A stretch of 64,000 bases of DNA from Morella rubra (taxonomy: Eukaryota > Streptophyta > Magnoliopsida > Fagales > Myricaceae): positions 1,370,858 through 1,434,857 of the forward strand of contig CM025854.1 of NCBI GenBank assembly GCA_003952965.2, in the 5' to 3' direction. A model generated the notes under the pieces. The model was given only the letters and a program-made list of their open reading frames with translations. It was not told the DNA's origin and did no database searches. Within the stretch, counting starts at the first letter, position 1, and the number at the start of each line of letters is the position of its first letter. Of this stretch, positions 11,920 through 22,186 are shown piece by piece. A program made the translations under genes and the position numbers.

Positions 11920-13193
11920 CTTGCATGCAGTATTGAGACTTGAAAAAGTTTTGTAAAATTACTATCAAAACTTGTTCCAAAAATCACCTTTGCTGCCAGC
12001 CCCCAATCAACCCAACTATCTCACTTATGAAACACTCATCAACAGGAGACCATCAGCATCTTCAATCAAGACAATCGTATAGAAACCTTTACCAACCTAA
12101 AATACCTTAGGCAGAAAGAGACAGAGGATGGACTTCAAATAAAAGCAACCACTAGTCAATACAAGAAAGAAAAGTCGGTGCGGAACTGTATTCTTCCTAT
12201 CACAGACCAGTACTTGTTAAGATTCCAGCTTAATATGGATTTCCAAAAGGAGCTAAAAGAATCTAATACCAGGTTTGAAAAACAATAGCAGGAACCATGA
12301 ATAACTTATGGTATACTATCAATTTCAGGCCATATCAACTATAATTACAAATAACACCAGACCTACCCCATCAGGAGAAAGCTATTCATTAAACACCAAA
12401 CTTTCCTTCTATATCTTTTCAGAAATTCCTTTCCTTCAGGGCAGCTTAGAAGAAGCAACCCCATCCCATGCTACTAGTTAGGAGAGCTGTTCGCCTTCCA
12501 AATTCGTTATAATCAACCCAGAATTCATCTTTTGTCACTAGAAGTTCTACTTCCCTCGTAAAATCAATTCAAGAAACAGCCTTTAGACAGCATCACCCAT
12601 TGTCGCATTATATGCAAGCCCCTTGCAGTTCTAGACGAACCATAATTTGAACCGGATGCTACCCTAAAAGTAAGAACTATGTGTTCGTACTAATACTGTA
12701 AAATTTCAAACAATACAAAGTTGAGACATCTGGCCTAATATGAAGTCAACCTATACATTTGAAGAAATCATCAACGCGTCATCATTAATTAATGAAGAAA
12801 GCTAGAATCATTGTCATTGATAAAGTTCATTAAACTAGGTTGGCAAATAACACTGAATTATTCAACCTCATTATTTACTTCTCGACCAAAAACACGCACT
12901 AACAAAGAAATGTAGATCTATAGTATGTGTCATTCTAAACGGTCAAACGCCGAGTTGCATCTAAGAATAACAGATCCAACAACAAGCATTCAGAATCCAG
13001 GATTCATCTTCGCCTAACAAACGAGTATGCACTGCAGGATTAATAAAAAGCACAGTAAAAGAAAAAAATAATGGGAATATTGGAAGCATAGAAAGTTCAA
13101 AAAATCAGAGATTTCATATACTAACTCTTGGTAAGCAGAGAGTATGAAAATAGAGGCGAAGAGAACTCTCCCAAGAAACGAAGCGAAAGCCAT
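11920..13193 (-). pseudogene. 5' fragment of the HR-like lesion-inducing-protein gene (unit B)
   Basis: The ATG at 13193 and exon 1 (13126-13193) are exact copies of the complete gene's first exon. Intron 1 follows with almost no change at first. The exon 2 copy (about 11923-12037) carries several one-base indels that break its frame. It is cut by the duplication junction 14 bases before the exon's end, and exons 3-5 are absent. It retains the full divergent promoter, so transcription of a short non-functional RNA is possible. It could also be an assembly artefact. Confidence 0.85.
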
Positions 13194-14001
13194 GAAGAAA
13201 GAGAGAGAGAGACAGAGAGGAAATCTTGGTGAAGACCAGAAGACTGTCTGTGTCTCTTGCTGGTTTCTCTAGGACATGGAAAAGCTGGGAGAGATTTAAA
13301 AGAAATGTAGGAAGCCAGGGATATTAATGTCCAAATGCAAAGTCTTTGCGCGGCCGTTCCGCGGTGGGCTGCTTCTTAGTTGTCTAATTTGTGGAAACAG
13401 ATCCTATCTAATTTTCTGCTCTAATTTAATTTTCTGGTCAAATGGGGCAATTCCACGTATACCTAATAAGCGAATTTTATTAAAATAATTATATACATAA
13501 TAAGTGTATTCTATTATAAGACTGGTATTAATTAAAAATTTACAAGACGAAAAAATTACTGAGATTCTAATCCGCTCCCAATTAACACATTTGACAATTT
13601 AAGCGCTCTAATTTTTAAAATTAATTAATTTACATATTAAAATAAAATTTAATTGTCAAAAATCATGACACATAATTCATTTATAATATATATGACACGA
13701 TTTTAACTGTTAAATCTTTGTCGAGCGTGTAAATTGATTAAAATTGAATATTTTTCTTTAGCTAACCAATTTGGGTAACTGTAACTTTCGCTTGAAATTG
13801 TTTTAGTAGTTACGTTTTCTCTTAATATTAACTACTAGGTTAAAAAAACACGTTCTTTAATATGAATAGTTGTATTACGCTGTAAAGTTGGGGCAAAGAG
13901 GTTTTCTAGAACCAAATCCGTAGACCGAGTTGAACCGACCCGGAGATGTTGTATAAACTGAACTGGTGCTGAGCCGCTAAAAGAAAAGACAGCAGGGATA
14001 C
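13194..14001. promoter_or_regulatory. Divergent promoter region (unit B copy)
   Basis: This is the same DNA as 7798-8605, lying between the exon 1 remnant and PPR copy B. It is nearly identical except for a patch of about 90 bp near 13680-13775 with many mismatches and indels. If real, PPR copy B has a complete promoter. Confidence 0.45.
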
Positions 14002-15738
14002 ATGAGATCTATAACTAACTTCAACCGTTTTCCAATCCCAAACCAACTACGTCAGCCAAACCCACTTTCTCAGAACCAAACTGTATTTGATCTGTTAAAG
14101 AAATGTTCCAGCCAAAAGATCCTCGAATCTACATACGCCTATATGGTCAAAACCAATGGAAACCAAGACTGTTTCTTGGTGAACCAATTTATCAGCGCCA
14201 GTTCGACGCTCTCGCGCATAGATTATGCAGTTTTAGCATTTACGCAGATTGAGAATCCCAATGTTTTTGTCTATAATGCACTGATAAGAGGCTTTGTTTA
14301 TCGTTCTTGCCCAAGTGAAGCTTTGGAGTGTTATATACAGATGTTGAGAGCTGAAGTTATGCCAACGAGTTATACGTTCTCATCGTTGATCAAGGCTTGC
14401 AGCTCCATATCGACTTTGGGTTCTGGTGACGCTCTACATTGTCAAATATGGAGAAACGGGTTTAGTTCACACGTGTTTGTTCAGACTGCTTTGATTGATT
14501 TCTACTCGAATTTGGGTGAAATTGGTAGATCGAGAAGGGTTTTTGATGAAATGCCTGAAAGAGATGTTTTTGCGTGGACTACGATGGTTTCGGCCCATGT
14601 CCGAGCTGGGGATTTAGGTTTTGCGAGGAGATTGTTTGAGGAGATGCCTGAGAGGTGTACTGCTTCTTGGAACATCATGATTGATGGATACGCGAGAGGG
14701 GGGGATGTGGAGTCGGCGGAGTTGTTGTTCAATCAGATGCCTGCGAGGGACATAATCTCCTGGACAACCATGGTCAACTGCTATTCTCAGAGCAAGAAAT
14801 TTAGAGAATCATTAGTGGTATTTAATGAGATGACAAACAATGGGATCAGTCCTGACGAAGTTACACTCGCAACTGTTATCTCGGCTTGTGCCCATCTCGG
14901 AGCACTTGACTTAGGGAAGGAGATACATCATTACGTGCTGCAGAATGGGTTTAATCTTGATGTTTATATAGGTTCTGCACTGATCGATATGTATGCCAAG
15001 TGTGGGAGCATAGAAAGGTCACTTGTGGTTTTCTTTAAGTTGCGGGAAAAAAACTTGTTTTGTTGGAATTCAGTAATTGAAGGGCTTGCAGCTCACGGAT
15101 ATGCAGATGAAGCACTAAGGATGTTTGACAGTATGGAGAGAGAGAAGATCACACCAAATGGTGTTACTTTCATTAGCGTCCTAAGCGCCTGCACCCATGC
15201 AGGACTAGTTGAAGAAGGCCGTTGGAGGTTTCTTAGCATGACTGATAACTATGCCATCCCTCTTGACGTTGGACACTACGGATGCATGGTTGATCTACTG
15301 AGCAGAGCAGGCTTGCTTAAAGATGCACTTGAGCTGATAAGAAGCATGAAAGTTGAGCCCAACTCCGTTATCTGGGGCGCCTTGTTGGGTGGGTGTAAGG
15401 TCCATAGGAACTTGGAGGTTGCGCAAATTGCAGTTGCTGAATTGATGGTATTAGAGCCAGACAACAGTGGCTATCACAGTCTGCTGGTTAACATGTATGC
15501 TGAAGTAAATAGATGGGGTGATGTTGCAAAAATCCGGTCAGCCATGAAAACTCTTAGGGTGGAAAAGAGATGTCCTGGATCTAGTTGGATTGAGATGGAA
15601 AAGAAGATTCATCAGTTTGCAGCATCTGATAAATCTCATCCAGCTTCCGATGATATTTACTTGGTGCTGCCTGAATTAGATGGACAGCTGAAACAAGCGG
15701 GCTATGTATCTGAAGTGACATGGGGAGATTTAGGCTGA
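14002..15738 (+). CDS. Pentatricopeptide repeat protein, PLS class, E/E+ type, 578 aa (copy B)
   Basis: The protein is identical residue for residue to the one encoded at 8606-10342, and I saw no nucleotide difference when comparing the two frames by eye. Domain layout is the same: P-L-S type PPR units, an E motif and an E+-like tail without a DYW domain. Its upstream DNA is also duplicated, so both copies should be expressed alike if both exist. No drift in 1737 bases, while the flanks carry indel-rich patches, is odd. Either the duplication is very young, or one copy was created during assembly. Confidence 0.9.
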   Translation: MRSITNFNRFPIPNQLRQPNPLSQNQTVFDLLKKCSSQKILESTYAYMVKTNGNQDCFLVNQFISASSTLSRIDYAVLAFTQIENPNVFVYNALIRGFVYRSCPSEALECYIQMLRAEVMPTSYTFSSLIKACSSISTLGSGDALHCQIWRNGFSSHVFVQTALIDFYSNLGEIGRSRRVFDEMPERDVFAWTTMVSAHVRAGDLGFARRLFEEMPERCTASWNIMIDGYARGGDVESAELLFNQMPARDIISWTTMVNCYSQSKKFRESLVVFNEMTNNGISPDEVTLATVISACAHLGALDLGKEIHHYVLQNGFNLDVYIGSALIDMYAKCGSIERSLVVFFKLREKNLFCWNSVIEGLAAHGYADEALRMFDSMEREKITPNGVTFISVLSACTHAGLVEEGRWRFLSMTDNYAIPLDVGHYGCMVDLLSRAGLLKDALELIRSMKVEPNSVIWGALLGGCKVHRNLEVAQIAVAELMVLEPDNSGYHSLLVNMYAEVNRWGDVAKIRSAMKTLRVEKRCPGSSWIEMEKKIHQFAASDKSHPASDDIYLVLPELDGQLKQAGYVSEVTWGDLG

Positions 15739-15974
15739 ACTGCCTATTACCCTGCTTAATTTTTTGTTAACAATAGATAACAATCAGTGTAAAAAATAGA
15801 AAGAAGCTGCAAAGTTTCTATACAGGAAAAAAAAAAAAAGAGAGAGAACAAAAGAACAAAAAAGAATCCTGAACTACCAACCTAGATTTTTTCTCGAGCT
15901 ATTTTCAGTTGATCTCACCAGAGCTTTTGACAGGACTTAGGAAGAGTGTAAAACAGAGAGTAGCTCATTATGGC

Positions 15975-16386
15975 GATAATGTAGTTTTATACCCTTTTGA
16001 TAATAGGTTATTGGATTTAAAAATCTAAAAATTTTAGTCATTGAATTTTATACCCTTTTATAATAGGTCATTGAGTTTTAAACTTAAAAATTTTAATCTT
16101 TGAGTTTTCGCCTCGTTAAAAAAATAGTTCTTCTATCAACTCTCCATCCAGCCTACTAAAAGCACAATGTCCAACTCAATAAAAATTCAGGTCAATCGCT
16201 AGGTGATACTCTCACTTGTCTAATAAATAAAACAGTACGTAACAAGGGAGAAGGATGTGCTTAAGTCAGGCAAGCTAGAATGATAACATTTTGTGAGATA
16301 AGGTGGACAACGTGATCTGCATATTGATTACATAGCTTATTAGACAAGTGAGACGCGTCGGGTCGCACGAACTTTTAGATTTTTAT
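15975..16386. mobile_element. Unit B copy of the inverted-repeat element, second arm mostly replaced
   Basis: The left arm (about 15975-16225) matches unit A. The second arm matches only for about 55 bases (16330-16386). It is then followed by about 150 bases (16387-16535) that have no counterpart in unit A, before the two units align again at the GCCAAACTCGAGAAC string near 16545. Confidence 0.55.
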
Positions 16387-16689
16387 GATCATATCTTCCA
16401 ATAGGATTAACAAAATAGACTTATTAGATCGAGCGTGTGATTTTTCGATAACCACTGGAACCTTAGAAACATATCACAAACTCGTTGTATTAGAAATTTT
16501 TGATTTAAAAAAGCCCAAATCCACCGGAAACATGAGTTTTAAAAGCCAAACTCGAGAACGGAAAATGATTTTTCTCAATATGCTGAAACTGGAAGTAAGT
16601 CCACCACATATCACGACGTTGTATCCATGGAAACGAAGACATAAAGAAGGCTATCCACCTATATACAGAATTGGCCTGGCATAGTCAGA

Positions 16690-19241
16690 GGAGTAGCTCT
16701 CTTTTGGCAGAATTGTTTATTATGTCCGATAAGGTTGAGAAACTCCATTCATGAAACTGATTGGCGATAAGAAATAGCACCTAACGGAATTACTGTTCTT
16801 GTCATCTAACTTGAACCTGGGCCCGCTCTCCAAAATGCACCATTCCAAAGCATTTCTTGCTAGTCTGAACATTTTAGAACTCTCCCTGTCTGCACTGTCC
16901 TCCGTGAGGTTATCATATCTACTGGAATTCCTCTCTCTCTCGCTGGAATAATCTTGAGGCAGCTTCAGTGGGGTGAACAATGGAGTCATGAACCTTCTCG
17001 AGGCAGAGTGTCTCACGAGAGATGATCCCCAATATAATTAAAGAAGCTTCCCATTTGAACTGGACTCGAGAAGGACAATCATCTTTCATTCTTTGTAGAT
17101 TGAAATAGCTTGCAAACAAGCAAGCCGATTCTTTTTTCTGTTCTTTCTTCTTCTTAGGTTTCCAACAAAATTTTGTAACCATTCACCAAATGTGGGCAAA
17201 GCTGATATAAATCTTTCAATACTCTCTTCAGTATGAGTCGAGGCATTCGAAAAGACGAGTAAGACATCTATAACTATGTACTAACTGTTCAGAGTAACCA
17301 AAATCATACAAGAAAGCTTCTTCATTTTTATACATAAAGCTAGCGCTTCAACAGCTAAAAAAAACCAATAAGCGAGAAATCAAACTTTGCCTAATAATCC
17401 AGGCGAGAAGAAAGAAAAGAGGGCTGGAGGAAGCAAGAAGAATTTACAACCATAGAACCCCATGTTTATATACTTCTAAATTACAAAGACAAATCATACC
17501 CAAACACAAATACTTAAAGCATCAATTGCATCGCCCAAATTTGATGAGAAACAGAATGGTAATGGATTTCGCAAGTGGGTTTCAAGGAATTTATAGTGTG
17601 AAATGACAAGCACAACAGTTAACAAGCCTCCTGTGTTCTTTAACTACAATCTAACCTCTCCATTCCAAAGCAAAATCGCCAACACTCTTAAGCCTCAATA
17701 GATACACACATGGCTTGAGAACAATCTCCCAACAACACAATCACAACATAAAAGAAAAGTGATTTAATGGTGCTCAAATTTAACTAAGCAATCATATAAT
17801 TCTCTTTCCGTTCAATTCACATTTGGGAAATAAAATACAGAAGCAAATACAAATAGTTAATATTTTTAAGCCACCAATTTAATTATGATTACAAGTGCTC
17901 CGGTGGATCATTTAATCCTCCTCTTCCAACTCAAATTCAATTCAACTGCTTGATGGTCATACCAGGAGTTACGGATCTATTTCAAGAAGGACTAGGCAAG
18001 AAAATCTGCCACCTTTGTCTTTTACAGGTCCAATAACTTGAATTTCGATCAAGAGCCCAGCCAATCAGCCATTGCACGCACGATGGACCAAAAATATGCA
18101 AGTTAGCAGTTTCTTAATAAGAAAAGTAAATACGACCAAGGATTCCTCAGCTTATCAATTTCATTCCAGACATTATTTACGATAGAGCTATCTATATCAG
18201 CACATCTTTCTGATATTTCAGTACTAAACCCTCTTCCACGAATCTCTCGCTCCAAATGCTATTTAGGTAGATAACGAGATTTCTACACCTCTTTTTGATA
18301 TTTCAGCGCCCATTTCTTTACTGGATGCTGAAGTATCAAAAAGAGGGGCTAAAATCATTCCCTGTCATTGATATGTTGTAAGAAAGCTAAACTGGTCCAT
18401 TAGTAGTTCCGGTAGATACAAAACGATTCTTTCAACGACGCAAGAAACACTGAAAAAAAAATAGAGCTCAAAAAAAAGGGGAAAAAAATTCCTTTCGTTG
18501 AAATAGGAAGAAAAAACAATGACCAACACCAAAATACTTGGCATTTTCATTCCAAAATAAAGCGACCACTGCCCTGAAGTTTACATCGTAGCAAAATGTA
18601 TATGGAAACAAAAGAACATTTTTTTCTCCAATGATGACACACTAGCTTGAGTGAATATAACCAGAATGATCAGATAGAGCTAATACATAGAAGAGCTAGA
18701 GCCATCATCTCGGCAATCAAACCAATAGGGAAACATCCTAAGAGTTCATCAGATTCTCCAACAATCTATACTCATGAATCGGGGAAGGAAGGCTTGTTGG
18801 ACGGGAATAGGAGAAATACATTCTAGTATGTAAAATTGCGGTGAAATATTTCCCAACTGAAGTTAAAAATTAAATCAGCTGATTACAGAAAATGAAGCAC
18901 TGGGAGGAGAACGATCATATCTAGAGACTAAAATACAGATTGATGCCATCACTTATTCGGTACAATCAAACCAATAGGGAAATACACATTAATTATCATC
19001 TCATTATCCACCAGCCATATATTCAAGGCCTTAATACTTAATACATGAAAAAGAGATACATATAAGAGACACCATAGAGATACATATCTATACTCATGAA
19101 ATACATGGGGAAGGAAGGGGGTTGGTCGTCAATCAGGCTTCTACAGCAGAGACGTGCAACAGACCGACGGCGCATTAGGTGGAGATGGCCTATTAGCCGC
19201 TGCGGTTTGAGATCAAACCCTAACGAGGGAGGTATTTATAG
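16690..19241 (-). other. Unassigned minus-strand transcription unit (possible gene or non-coding RNA)
   Basis: I cannot assign this region. A TATA box and telo-box at 19215-19241 point into it. Short minus-strand frames look protein-like, for example one near 17130-17290 with ERFISALPTFGEWLQNF followed by a basic run, one near 16720-17016 with RRFMTPLFTPLKLPQDYSS, and one near 18120-18250 with VNNVWNEIDKLRNPW. None extends far or matches a family I know. Pieces of 18700-18800 recur near 18950-19125 (for example CAATCAAACCAATAGGGAAA). It may be a multi-exon gene, a decayed gene or a spliced non-coding RNA. Its 3' part is also present, degraded, at 11160-11919. Confidence 0.35.
19215..19241 (-). 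promoter_or_regulatory. TATA box and telo-box, minus-strand core promoter
   Basis: Read on the minus strand, CTATAAATACC (19231-19241) is followed 8 bases on by the interstitial telomere motif, seen on the plus strand as AAACCCTAA (19215-19223). This pairing at a start site is known from plant translation and ribosome-biogenesis genes. It is the strongest sign that the DNA at 16690-19215 is transcribed. Confidence 0.5.
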
Positions 19242-19804
19242 AAGATGACTACGACAAAATGATGAAATATCAGAAACGCCCTTCGAAAAATTGCACTTTT
19301 CATTTAACTACCATATTCTGCACTTTAAATTATTATTTTTACACTTTATATCTTAAACTATCACAATTACACATTGAAAATACACATATCTAATACATCA
19401 TATTTCTTCTAATTTTTTTCGAAAATTATTTTTTTAAGAAAAATTCAATTTTTAATCTTTAACTTTACCCCCTTTTATGAATTAATCCTTATGTTTCAAA
19501 AATTTATTTTTCAATCAATTATCCTTTTTAATAATTAATCTTTATGTTAGCTCCTCCGATGACAGAGCATTATCCTCTTTAACCAGCTCATCTCATTAAA
19601 ATCCATTTCAGCAGCTGACTCAGCGCACTTTGCCCAAAACGGTGTCGTCTCTCTCTTGCGAATTTCAAATACACCCGACTGCTTCTTCTTCCTTGTGCAA
19701 GTCCCATAGCCAAGAGCCATTGTCACTTTCAAAGACCCATTTTCCTTTTCAAAGATCGAAGCTTTCCAAGACCAATTTTCCCATTTTCGAAGGCCGAAGT
19801 TTCA
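19242..19804. other. Intergenic, AT-rich then CT-rich
   Basis: 19290-19545 is AT-rich and looks empty. 19546-19804 is richer in C and T, and a plus-strand frame across it reads like a serine-rich leader, but it has no stop-free link to a known protein. I do not call a gene. Confidence 0.5.
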
Positions 19805-20058
19805 AAGACCAACATCATGCAGAGCCAGCTTGACGCATTCATCCAGCCCACGGGGTCGTTGCCATGGATGAGTGACTTTGCCCTTAAAACCTGCTTCTAC
19901 ACTGAGATCGCTAACAAGGGACCTGGTGTGGTCCTGAACAACAGAGTCACATGGGATGGCATTAAGAAAGATCACTCTGAACCACTTTAAAAATTCACTC
20001 CTGGACTGTGCCTTGGTGACGACATGATTCAAGCCCACTGGGATTCCTTAAACTTTTG
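19805..20058 (+). pseudogene. Pectinesterase (pectin methylesterase) C-terminal fragment, broken
   Basis: The plus frame from the ATG at 19816 reads SQLDAFIQPTG, then PWMSDFALKTCFYTEIANKG, NNRVTWDGIKK and, after a stop codon near 20002, KFTPGLCLGDD. These are the last blocks of group-I-type plant pectinesterases, which de-esterify cell-wall pectin. Usual forms have QPTGW, FTPGxFLGGD and W. Here several of those residues are changed, the frame has a stop, and the earlier exons with the catalytic aspartates and arginine are absent. It is a gene relic and cannot make an enzyme. Confidence 0.8.
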
Positions 20059-20770
20059 AGTTGCTGTAATTAACTGAAGAATCAATCAGCTCATGGTTAA
20101 TCCTATGCATAAATAGATGTGCAGTATATTAGGAATTGATAGTTTATGGATATAAAATCTTAAACGTAGTAGTCTAAGGTATAAAGTACAAAACCTATAA
20201 TAGTTAATAGGTAAAAAAATTTTTTTTTTTTAAAAGTAAAATTTTTCTGATTATTAAGAAAATTCAAGCACACATGACTCGTATGGACTTGATTCAGTAT
20301 TTGTATGAGTTGGATTCATCAACAAACTGGAGAGAAATTGACCAATCCATTGACCCACCTCCCATTTAAATTGCGAGTGTAAGGAATCACTCCTGGACCG
20401 TGCCTTGGTGGCGATGCATAATTTAAGCCCACTAGGATTCCTTACACCTATGGGTTGCTATAATTAATTAAAGAATTAATCAGCTCATAGTTAGTCCTAT
20501 GCACAAATAGATGTGCAATGTATTAGGAATTGATAGTTTATGAGTACAAAATCTCAAATGTGATAGTTTATAGTGAAAAGTGTAAAGTGCAAAAACCTAT
20601 AATAGTTTAGTGGGTGAAAAATATATTTTTTTCAAAAATAAAATTTTTTTGAGTAAGAAAATTCAGGCATCCATTTACATACACATGATTCAGACGGACT
20701 TGATTCCATTCAATGACAAACTTAAAAGAGATTGACCGGTAAATCAACCCGCCTCCCATCTAAATTGCCA
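19988..20770 (+). repeat. Tandem duplication of about 395 bp starting inside the pectinesterase relic
   Basis: Unit 1 (about 19988-20382) and unit 2 (about 20383-20770) share the TCACTCCTGGAC.GTGCCTTGG head, the AATAGATGTGCA.T.TATTAGG middle and the CCACCTCCCAT-like end. Divergence is clearly visible, so the duplication is old. Unit 2 repeats only the last few codons of the relic. Confidence 0.8.
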
Positions 20771-20773
20771 GTT

Positions 20774-20782
20774 TTTATTTTT
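20774..20782. repeat. Left 9-bp target-site duplication of the MULE
   Basis: TTTATTTTT directly precedes the element's first base and is identical to 26418-26426. Nine bases is the standard Mutator duplication length. Confidence 0.92.
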
Positions 20783-20962
20783 GGGATAAATACCAAATTG
20801 GTCCCTGTGCTTTACGCGAAAATCTAATTAGTCCCTGTGATATTAAAAGCATATATAAAGTCCTCAGGCTCTCCAATCTGTTCTGCCGTCGGTCCCTCCT
20901 CCACATTCCGTTACCCCATTTGACGGAAGTAGTCCACATCAGATCTCTCTCTCCATGTCAGC
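20783..20962 (+). repeat. Left terminal inverted repeat of the MULE
   Basis: About 180 bp, from GGGATAAATACC to CTCCATGTCAGC. It aligns to the reverse complement of 26239-26417 with about three substitutions and one 1-base indel. It would serve as the transposase binding end, and probably also as promoter DNA for the GRF gene just inside it. Confidence 0.93.
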
Positions 20963-21242
20963 AGAAAGAACCCCTCATCGGTGAATTCCCTATAAGTAAA
21001 CCCTAACCCCCTCAGTTCTCAATTCTATAGTTGCTTCACAGAACTTCCCGCAAGGTGAGTGTGAAATTTTTGTAATTCTTTGTAAACATTTGTCGTAACC
21101 TTCATTTGTTCTCCATTTGCTTTGGTTTCTTTCATTTTCCTTTTTGATTTTGTTTTGAACTTCCTCCATTTGCTTTGGTGAAGCTGCACTACCTTTGTTC
21201 CAAATCTCGTGCTGCCTTTTACTCGAATCTCCAAAAGCAAAA

Positions 21243-21671
21243 ATGGACTCATCTGGGTCTGCCTCATTTGTTTCGGGTGTGGAGATCCATTTATGTGAGT
21301 GTGGCATGCAAGCATCGCTGAAGACTTCTTGGACGCAGAGAAATCCCGGAAGGCGCTTCTTTGGATGTCCAAGATTTGGTAGAAAATCGGTAAGTGTATG
21401 TGTATGGTAAAATGTGAAAGTGAAAGTGCACGATCCATTACCAAGGTCCATTGTTTCTTTGCAGATGCCACTGCCATGTGGGTATTTTGCGTGGTATGAT
21501 CCCCCTCTCTGCAAGCGTAGTTTGGAGTTTTTTCCTGGTTTAATCAGAAGAATCAAGGTGCTGGAGATTGAAGTCCAGAAGCAAAGAGAGAAGGAAAGAA
21601 AGCTGAAGATTGGGCTGGTTGTTTCGTGTGTGTTAGGGATAGTTGCAGTTCGCGTAGCCCTATGGTTTTAG
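21243..21671 (+). CDS. Small GRF-type zinc-finger protein with C-terminal membrane segment, carried by the MULE, 117 aa
   Basis: Two exons (21243-21389 and 21465-21671; donor TCG|GTAAGT, acceptor TTTGCAG) join in phase to 117 codons. Residues 10-65 form a GRF zinc finger: CEC (Cys18, Cys20), NPGRRFFGCPRF (Cys42) and CGYFAWYD (Cys54). A charged stretch likely to form a coiled coil (about 72-95) follows, and the last 20 or so residues are hydrophobic, suggesting a tail anchor. GRF fingers bind single-stranded nucleic acid in larger repair proteins such as NEIL3 and APE2; small plant GRF proteins of this form are common but uncharacterised. It lies inside the transposon, convergent with the transposase. 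The frame is intact although the transposase is not. Confidence 0.85.
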
Positions 21672-21927
21672 ATGGTGTGTGCGTATTTTGTGTCTGTAAA
21701 TGGGGTAATGGAAGTGGTATTTTGTGTGTGCTTGAATTATCCTGTAGGCAGTGGTATTTTGATTGTAGTAATGGCAAAACTCAGTTGCATTTTCGTTAGT
21801 TTCTTATGTTGCTTTCAATGTAATGTAATGCAAAAGTTGGTTGACTTATGGCAAAACTCAGTTGCATTTTCGTTAGTTTCTTATCCTGTATGGCGAACAA
21901 TAATAGAGACATAGTAATAACAGATAT

Positions 21928-22103
21928 GAAATCCATAAGACATTGCCATTGTCTTGGCCAAAATAAGAAATCCATATGACATTGTCATTCTCTTGGCCAT
22001 AACAGACACAAAATACCCTCATTAGGTATAATAGAACATAGATTGTTTCAAAACAGACACAAAATACCCTCATTGGGTATAACAGAACATACATTGTTTC
22101 AAA
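21928..22103. repeat. Short tandem repeats between the two convergent MULE genes
   Basis: Two 33-bp copies (21928-21960 and 21967-21999, GAAATCCATA.GACATTG) are followed by two copies of 51-52 bp (22001-22051 and 22052-22103, CAGACACAAAATACCCTCATT). They sit where the two transcripts should end. Confidence 0.8.
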
Positions 22104-22186
22104 ATACAAACTTGCAAGTCTTAACTAAGGGTTCAGTTCATCTCTTTCACAAAATGCACCAACAAAACAGTGCTTCCATTAACGTC

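Larger units (their letters stand above)
6576..17348 (+). repeat. Large tandem duplication, two units of about 5.4 kb
   Basis: Unit A (6576-11919) and unit B (11920-17348) lie head to tail with an offset of 5396 bases over the PPR gene. The junction at 11920-11922 reads CTT, which is also present at both parental ends (6576-6578 and 17346-17348), so there is a 3-bp microhomology. Units match almost base for base over 7020-8285 and 8380-10342, but differ by many single-base indels in 6576-7020, about 8286-8380 and 10343-11919. Each unit contains part of the lesion-inducing-protein gene, the shared promoter, the PPR gene, an inverted-repeat element and part of a minus-strand unit. Confidence 0.9.

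Noticed and set aside
18600-18760. Possible box C/D snoRNA on the minus strand (CTGATGA and GATGATGG strings)
   Set aside because: The C-box consensus is imperfect, no D-box stands at proper spacing and no terminal stem was found.
21553-21777. Minus-strand frame opposite the GRF zinc-finger gene
   Set aside because: Antisense shadow of a gene supported by splice sites and a known domain.
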